A stretch of DNA of 8,985 nt from JACQAI01 sp035507915. Lineage in GTDB: Bacteria; Pseudomonadota; Alphaproteobacteria; Elsterales; Elsteraceae. Made by a program: the position numbers and the translations under genes. Below, in pieces: positions 6,244 through 8,985 of the stretch; position 1 is the first letter of the stretch, and each line of letters opens with the position of its first letter. The stretch covers positions 1 through 8,985 of the forward strand of contig DATJNS010000452.1 of the NCBI GenBank assembly GCA_035507915.1, given 5' to 3'. The notes below the pieces were generated by a model that saw nothing but the letters and a program-made list of their open reading frames with translations, did no database searches and was not told the origin of the DNA.

Positions 6244-6644
6244 CATTTAGGCCCCATAGCACGCGCAAATGGCAAGGCCTCCCGTTTTGTCCAGGAATTT
6301 CTCCCGAGTTAACTTAGCTTTTTTCCCAGAGTGTCCTTCACTCGAAATCATGCTCCAGCCGCTTCGGTAGTCGTGCGGGGCGCCAGACCTGTCGACGGTA
6401 CGCTCTTCGCAGAAGGTTAGGCACATCTCCGAATAAGCGCAGAACGGCCCTATGTCCGCTTGGGGTGTGCGCCGTGAAAAGGCGGCGCGCTCTCGGCACC
6501 GCCTGAGCCAAGCCCCCTCGCGTCATTACCGACGTCTTCATCTCGCAATGCCGACGCGAGCCCGCGGCCTTGTCATCCCTGCTGACTTCTCTCGACAATT
6601 ACATCACCTTTATCCTGACACCCGACCCGACGAGGGAGGCGCCA
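6244..6644. other. Non-coding stretch without supported gene
   Basis: This stretch separates the receptor remnant from the DUF1194 gene. Its left part (to about 6350) is visibly poorer in G+C than the flanking genes and includes TTAACTTAGC and T-runs. An 86-codon minus-strand frame at 6338-6598 has no ribosome-binding site, signal or family motif that I can recognise. No convincing promoter for the DUF1194 gene was found, although TATCCT at 6611-6616 could be a -10. Apart from the dyad unit at 6293-6305 I see nothing specific. Confidence 0.5.
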
Positions 6645-7235
6645 ATGCGGTCATACGCCCTGCTCGCAATTCTGTTCTGCCTGGGTGCGGCGAAAGCCAG
6701 CGCCGAAACGGTGGACTTGGCTGTCGTATTTGCGGCTGACGTTTCGCGCAGCGTCGATAACGATGAGTTCAAGTTACAGCGGCAGGGCTATGCCGCGGCG
6801 GTTACCGATCCGGCCGTTCTGAAGGCGATCGCCGCCGGCCTTCATGGTGCAATCGCTATCTCGTTCATCGAGTGGTCCGGGGAGGAGGAGCAGCAGGTGG
6901 TGGCGGATTGGACGATCGTGCGAGACGGCGAGAGTGCCGCAGGCTTCGCCGGGACACTGCTCAACGCGCCACGCTCCTTCGCCGGTCGCACCTCAATCAG
7001 CGCGGCGCTCGATTTTAGCCGCGCTTATTTCAGCAAATTGCAAGCAGCAGCGGTGCGGCACGTCATCGATGTTTCCGGCGATGGCGACAACAGTGCCGGC
7101 CGCCCCATTCTCGACGCACGCAACGAGGCAATAGCGGCGGGCTTTACTATCAACGGCCTCGCCATCATCAACGCGCATCCCAATCCCGGTTATTTCGCGG
7201 TGACCTCCGTCGCAACCGGATTTGCGCTCTCATGA
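6645..7235 (+). CDS. Secreted DUF1194 (VWA-like) protein, apparently C-terminally truncated
   Basis: The product has 196 residues with a signal peptide (1-20, cut after ASA), so it is probably periplasmic. The mature part matches the DUF1194 family, a von Willebrand factor A-like fold: VDLAVVFAADVSRSVDNDEF contains the MIDAS-type DxSxS (D32, S34, S36); then HGAIAISFIEWSG, FAGRTSIS (T116) and HVIDVSGDGDNSAGRP (D142, D146). All metal-site elements are present. ATG 6645 has GGAGG (6635-6639) five bases upstream and begins exactly at the signal peptide. Family members, as I remember them, continue after the GLxIxN strand with a further 40-60 residues (a YY...VIGGPGAF-like block and a last helix). 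Here the sequence diverges after HPNPGYF and stops at FALS, and no other frame downstream supplies the missing part. It is therefore probably a truncated, possibly non-functional gene. Family function is unknown; metal-dependent protein binding is a guess from the fold. Confidence 0.8.
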   Translation: MRSYALLAILFCLGAAKASAETVDLAVVFAADVSRSVDNDEFKLQRQGYAAAVTDPAVLKAIAAGLHGAIAISFIEWSGEEEQQVVADWTIVRDGESAAGFAGTLLNAPRSFAGRTSISAALDFSRAYFSKLQAAAVRHVIDVSGDGDNSAGRPILDARNEAIAAGFTINGLAIINAHPNPGYFAVTSVATGFALS

Positions 7236-7290
7236 TTTAGAACGGTGTCGGTGGTCGTGTGCCCCTCGCGGGTGCCCGAGGCTAGTTGCT

Positions 7291-7343
7291 GAAGCCCCGC
7301 CGGCAGCGCTCTGCCTTGTCACTACCGCGGGGCTTCTGCTTTC
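7291..7343 (+). terminator. Nested hairpin, probable transcription terminator
   Basis: GAAGCCCCGC (7291-7300) pairs perfectly with GCGGGGCTTC (7327-7336), a 10-bp stem. The 26-base loop itself contains GGCAG-CGCT-CTGCC (7302-7315), a second stem-loop. The T-rich TGCTTTCTTT follows on the plus strand. It lies between the converging DUF1194 and SCO1 genes. The T-tract is broken and present only on the plus side, so it suits plus-strand transcripts best; for the copper operon it would be a hairpin-only end. Confidence 0.6.
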
Positions 7344-7381
7344 TTTCCCTGAGGAGCTAGGGACCTCATTGCGGACCACAG

Positions 7382-7996
7382 TCATGACGACGGCACGGCC
7401 TCCGCGAGGCTTCTGAGCTTGGCAACCGCCGAGGCATCGTCTTCCTGGTAGTGTATGAACGTGACGAATTTCCCGTCCGCCCCCATGAGATAGATGATGG
7501 CCGAATGGTCCATCACATAGCCGCCATCATCGGTCGGGATTTTCTTGTAGTAGACGCCGTACTCCTTGGCGATCTTGGCAATCTCTTCCGGCGTGCCGGT
7601 GAAGCCGCGAATGTGCTTATCGAAGGATGACAGGTAAGTGTGCATCGACGCCGCCGTGTCCCGTTCCGGATCGACGGTCACGAAGACGTAGTTGAGCTTG
7701 TCGGCGTCCGGCCCGAGTTTTTTGATCCAGCGCGACAGATCCAAGAGGGTGGTCGGACAGACATCCGGGCAAAAGGTGTATCCGAAATAAATCGCGTAGG
7801 GCTTGCCGGCGAGCGTCCGTTCGGTGACCTGCGCGCCGGAATCGTCGACGAGCGTGAATGGACCGCCGAAGTGGCCAGTGCTGGAGGCCTGTTCCGTCTG
7901 GTGCGCGGAGACCATGAAAGCGAAATAGAGCCCGAGCGCGGCGAACCCGGCAACGCCGGCCAACGCCGTCAGAACGCCGCGACGCGCGCGCATCAT
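7382..7996 (-). CDS. SCO1/SenC family copper-binding thioredoxin-fold protein
   Basis: This 204-residue protein is anchored in the inner membrane by an N-terminal helix (about 8-30) with its domain in the periplasm. The thioredoxin-like fold carries the SCO copper site: C76 and C80 in GYTFCPDVCPTTL and H164 in YVMDHSAIIYL. The strand VFVTVDPERDT is also diagnostic. SCO1 proteins take part in CuA-site assembly of cytochrome c oxidase, as copper donor or as thiol reductant of the CuA cysteines, often together with PCu(A)C proteins. Its ATG (7996) overlaps the stop of the upstream PCu(A)C gene by ATGA, and its GGAG site (8005-8002) lies inside that gene's last codons, so translation is coupled. 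A second ATG follows at once (7993). Length is normal and all ligands are intact. Assignment to the family is secure; the exact oxidase served is not shown. Confidence 0.95.
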   Translation of the reverse strand: MMRARRGVLTALAGVAGFAALGLYFAFMVSAHQTEQASSTGHFGGPFTLVDDSGAQVTERTLAGKPYAIYFGYTFCPDVCPTTLLDLSRWIKKLGPDADKLNYVFVTVDPERDTAASMHTYLSSFDKHIRGFTGTPEEIAKIAKEYGVYYKKIPTDDGGYVMDHSAIIYLMGADGKFVTFIHYQEDDASAVAKLRSLAEAVPSS

Positions 7997-8508
7997 TTCA
8001 TCTCCATCTTACCCATGCCGCCGGACTTGTTGTCCTCCATAGCGCCCATGGCTTTGACCTGAACCGTCACGGAAATATTCCCGGCTCTTTGGAAGGTCAG
8101 CGTGAGCGGGAAGGTTTCGCCCACGGTCAGCGGCTTTTTCAACCCGATCAACATGACGTGATAGCTGCCGGGCTTGAGCGTCACCGATCCCCCGGCCGGG
8201 ATGGCGAGGCCATCGGTGAGCTGACGCATTTTCATTATGCCGTTGACGACGGACATCTCGTGAATTTGGACCTCTGCGGCAACATCCGATGCCGCCGCCG
8301 TGAGGCGGTCCGACGCGTTGGCCTTGTTGGCGAGCGTCATATAGACTGCGCCAGTCCGAGCGCCCGCGGGTGTCGCCCGGGCCCAAGGTCCTTCGACGGC
8401 AATCGGGGAAGCGCCGCTTCCTTGAGCGAACGCGGCAGGAGCGAATGCAAACGGTATAACAATCAGGACGAGTTGGAAGATCGAGGCGAATTTGAACAAG
8501 GCACGCAT
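7993..8508 (-). CDS. PCu(A)C family periplasmic copper chaperone
   Basis: The 171-residue precursor has a signal peptide (1-28, cut after AFA). The mature domain (about 35-153) holds the copper-site pattern: H83 and M85 in IHEMSVVNG, M94 in MKMRQL, and H117-x-M119 in KPGSYHVMLIGL. These match the family H/M ligand set; the spacing between M94 and H117 is 22 residues, one more than the published pattern as I recall it. Such proteins carry Cu(I) in the periplasm, typically for cytochrome oxidase CuA assembly with SCO1, encoded next. The end of the protein (152-171) is a Lys/Met-rich tail with five Met. ATG 8508 has GGAGAA five bases upstream and begins at the signal peptide; the in-frame extension upstream is not supported. 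The stop overlaps the SCO1 start, and the gene is 55 bases downstream of the DUF2946 gene, giving a three-gene operon. Confidence 0.93.
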   Translation of the reverse strand: MRALFKFASIFQLVLIVIPFAFAPAAFAQGSGASPIAVEGPWARATPAGARTGAVYMTLANKANASDRLTAAASDVAAEVQIHEMSVVNGIMKMRQLTDGLAIPAGGSVTLKPGSYHVMLIGLKKPLTVGETFPLTLTFQRAGNISVTVQVKAMGAMEDNKSGGMGKMEMK

Positions 8509-8535
8509 GGTGTTCTCCGCGCATGAGTGAATCTT

Positions 8536-8551
8536 CTCCGCAACGGCGGAG
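8536..8551 (-). other. Small intercistronic hairpin in the copper operon
   Basis: CTCCGC (8536-8541) and GCGGAG (8546-8551) form a perfect 6-bp stem with a 4-base loop, in the 55-base gap between the DUF2946 stop and the PCu(A)C start. It has no T-tract, so it is not a standard terminator. It could protect or process the mRNA to raise chaperone output relative to the upstream gene; this is speculative. Confidence 0.35.
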
Positions 8552-8563
8552 CGAGCTCGAGCG

Positions 8564-8971
8564 TCAGGCGAGGAAAACCGGGGGAGCGCGTGGATTGCCG
8601 GCCGTACGATGGAGCTGAGGGACGAAGGTCTCGTCGATAGGGTCTGACACCGCTCCGACGAGCAAAGCGGCATAGGCCGGCGGCGCCTGGGCCGGGCCCA
8701 AGAACGCGATGTGACCGGCACTTTGTCCGGCGACGAAGCAAAACGGACACTGCGGCGCGGGATGGGGCTTTTGCCGGTTGTCGGTCGGCGTCGGCGTGTG
8801 TCGTGACGCAATACTGCAGATGGCAGAGCCATCTGACCCGGACCCCGCAAGAGCGGACATGCCCAGCCCGACGCTGGCGATGAAAGCCTGGATGGCGAGC
8901 GAATATGCGACGCAAATCGCGATCAGGACGCTTAACCGTCGGGATCGTATGAATTTCCGCAAGCGTCTCAT
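8564..8971 (-). CDS. DUF2946 family protein, copper-operon associated
   Basis: This 135-residue protein of unknown function has a basic N-terminus (MRRLRKFIRSRRL) and one hydrophobic helix at about 13-40, so it is an exported or membrane-anchored small protein. The family mark is the CPFCFVAGQSAGH segment: C75, C78 and H87, a plausible metal or thiol site. It is followed by a Pro/Ala-rich stretch and a terminal HRTAGNPRAPP motif. DUF2946 genes are often found beside copper-transport and TonB-receptor genes, and here the next genes are PCu(A)C and SCO1, which supports a copper role; the biochemistry is unknown. The ATG at 8971 lacks a clear Shine-Dalgarno, and the frame stays open to the window edge 14 bases upstream, so the true start could lie outside the window. 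The operon promoter is not in view. Confidence 0.82.
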   Translation of the reverse strand: MRRLRKFIRSRRLSVLIAICVAYSLAIQAFIASVGLGMSALAGSGSDGSAICSIASRHTPTPTDNRQKPHPAPQCPFCFVAGQSAGHIAFLGPAQAPPAYAALLVGAVSDPIDETFVPQLHRTAGNPRAPPVFLA

Positions 8972-8985
8972 CAGTCCGAACCATA

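Noticed and set aside
6338..6598. 86-codon minus-strand frame in the intergenic stretch
   Set aside because: No ribosome-binding site, signal or recognised domain; basic, low-complexity composition. It could be decayed DNA but cannot be supported as a gene.
7261..7281. Short CCTCG/CGAGG stem just after the DUF1194 stop
   Set aside because: Five base pairs in GC-rich DNA are expected by chance, and the stronger nested hairpin 10 bases further on better explains the transcript end.
8463..8984. 173-codon minus-strand frame beginning with ATG at 8984
   Set aside because: It overlaps both the DUF2946 and the PCu(A)C genes in another frame and has Arg-rich shadow composition without any family motif.

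Overview
The window is GC-rich DNA with the gene families, codon use and GC-block intergenic repeat expected of an alphaproteobacterium of the Hyphomicrobiales (Bradyrhizobium or a relative). This is inferred from composition and gene content only; there is no rRNA or other phylogenetic marker. No tRNA, rRNA, CRISPR array, transposase or integrase gene is visible.

Layout. Bases 1-1263 (+): the 3' end of a crotonase-family (enoyl-CoA hydratase/isomerase) gene and, one base later, a VOC (glyoxalase-fold) protein, probably one catabolic operon. Bases 1249-1413: a palindromic intergenic repeat with 14-bp inverted ends, which supplies the VOC stop codon. Bases 1432-3440 (-): a two-component system, with a HisKA_3-type sensor kinase (likely TTG start) overlapping a NarL/LuxR-type response regulator by ATGA. 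Bases 3441-3608: a divergent control region with a plausible sigma70 promoter and a paired GGGA-N5-TCCC dyad motif. Bases 3609-5981 (+): an intact TonB-dependent outer-membrane receptor. Bases 6001-6136: a frameshifted scrap of a second TonB receptor plug domain. Bases 6137-6644: mostly non-coding, with a second copy of the paired dyad motif. Bases 6645-7235 (+): a secreted DUF1194 (VWA-like) protein that looks C-terminally truncated. Bases 7291-7343: a strong nested hairpin between convergent genes. Bases 7382-8971 (-): a copper-handling operon read right to left, DUF2946 protein, PCu(A)C periplasmic copper chaperone, SCO1/SenC protein.

How the parts may work together. The kinase and regulator diverge from the receptor and share its control region, so the simplest model is that the kinase senses a periplasmic signal and the regulator controls the receptor. 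The ligand is unknown. The copper operon about 1.4 kb away makes copper one candidate, but the linkage is not tight. The SCO1 and PCu(A)C proteins most likely serve copper delivery to cytochrome oxidase.

The most notable unexplained signal is the composite motif (GGGA-N5-TCCC, then a near-copy starting exactly 22 bp further on) found upstream of the intact receptor and again downstream of the receptor remnant. It could be a regulator-binding array marking a small regulon, but this is untested. The stretch 6000-7240, with a decayed receptor fragment, a truncated DUF1194 gene and lower GC in parts, looks like a site of past rearrangement.
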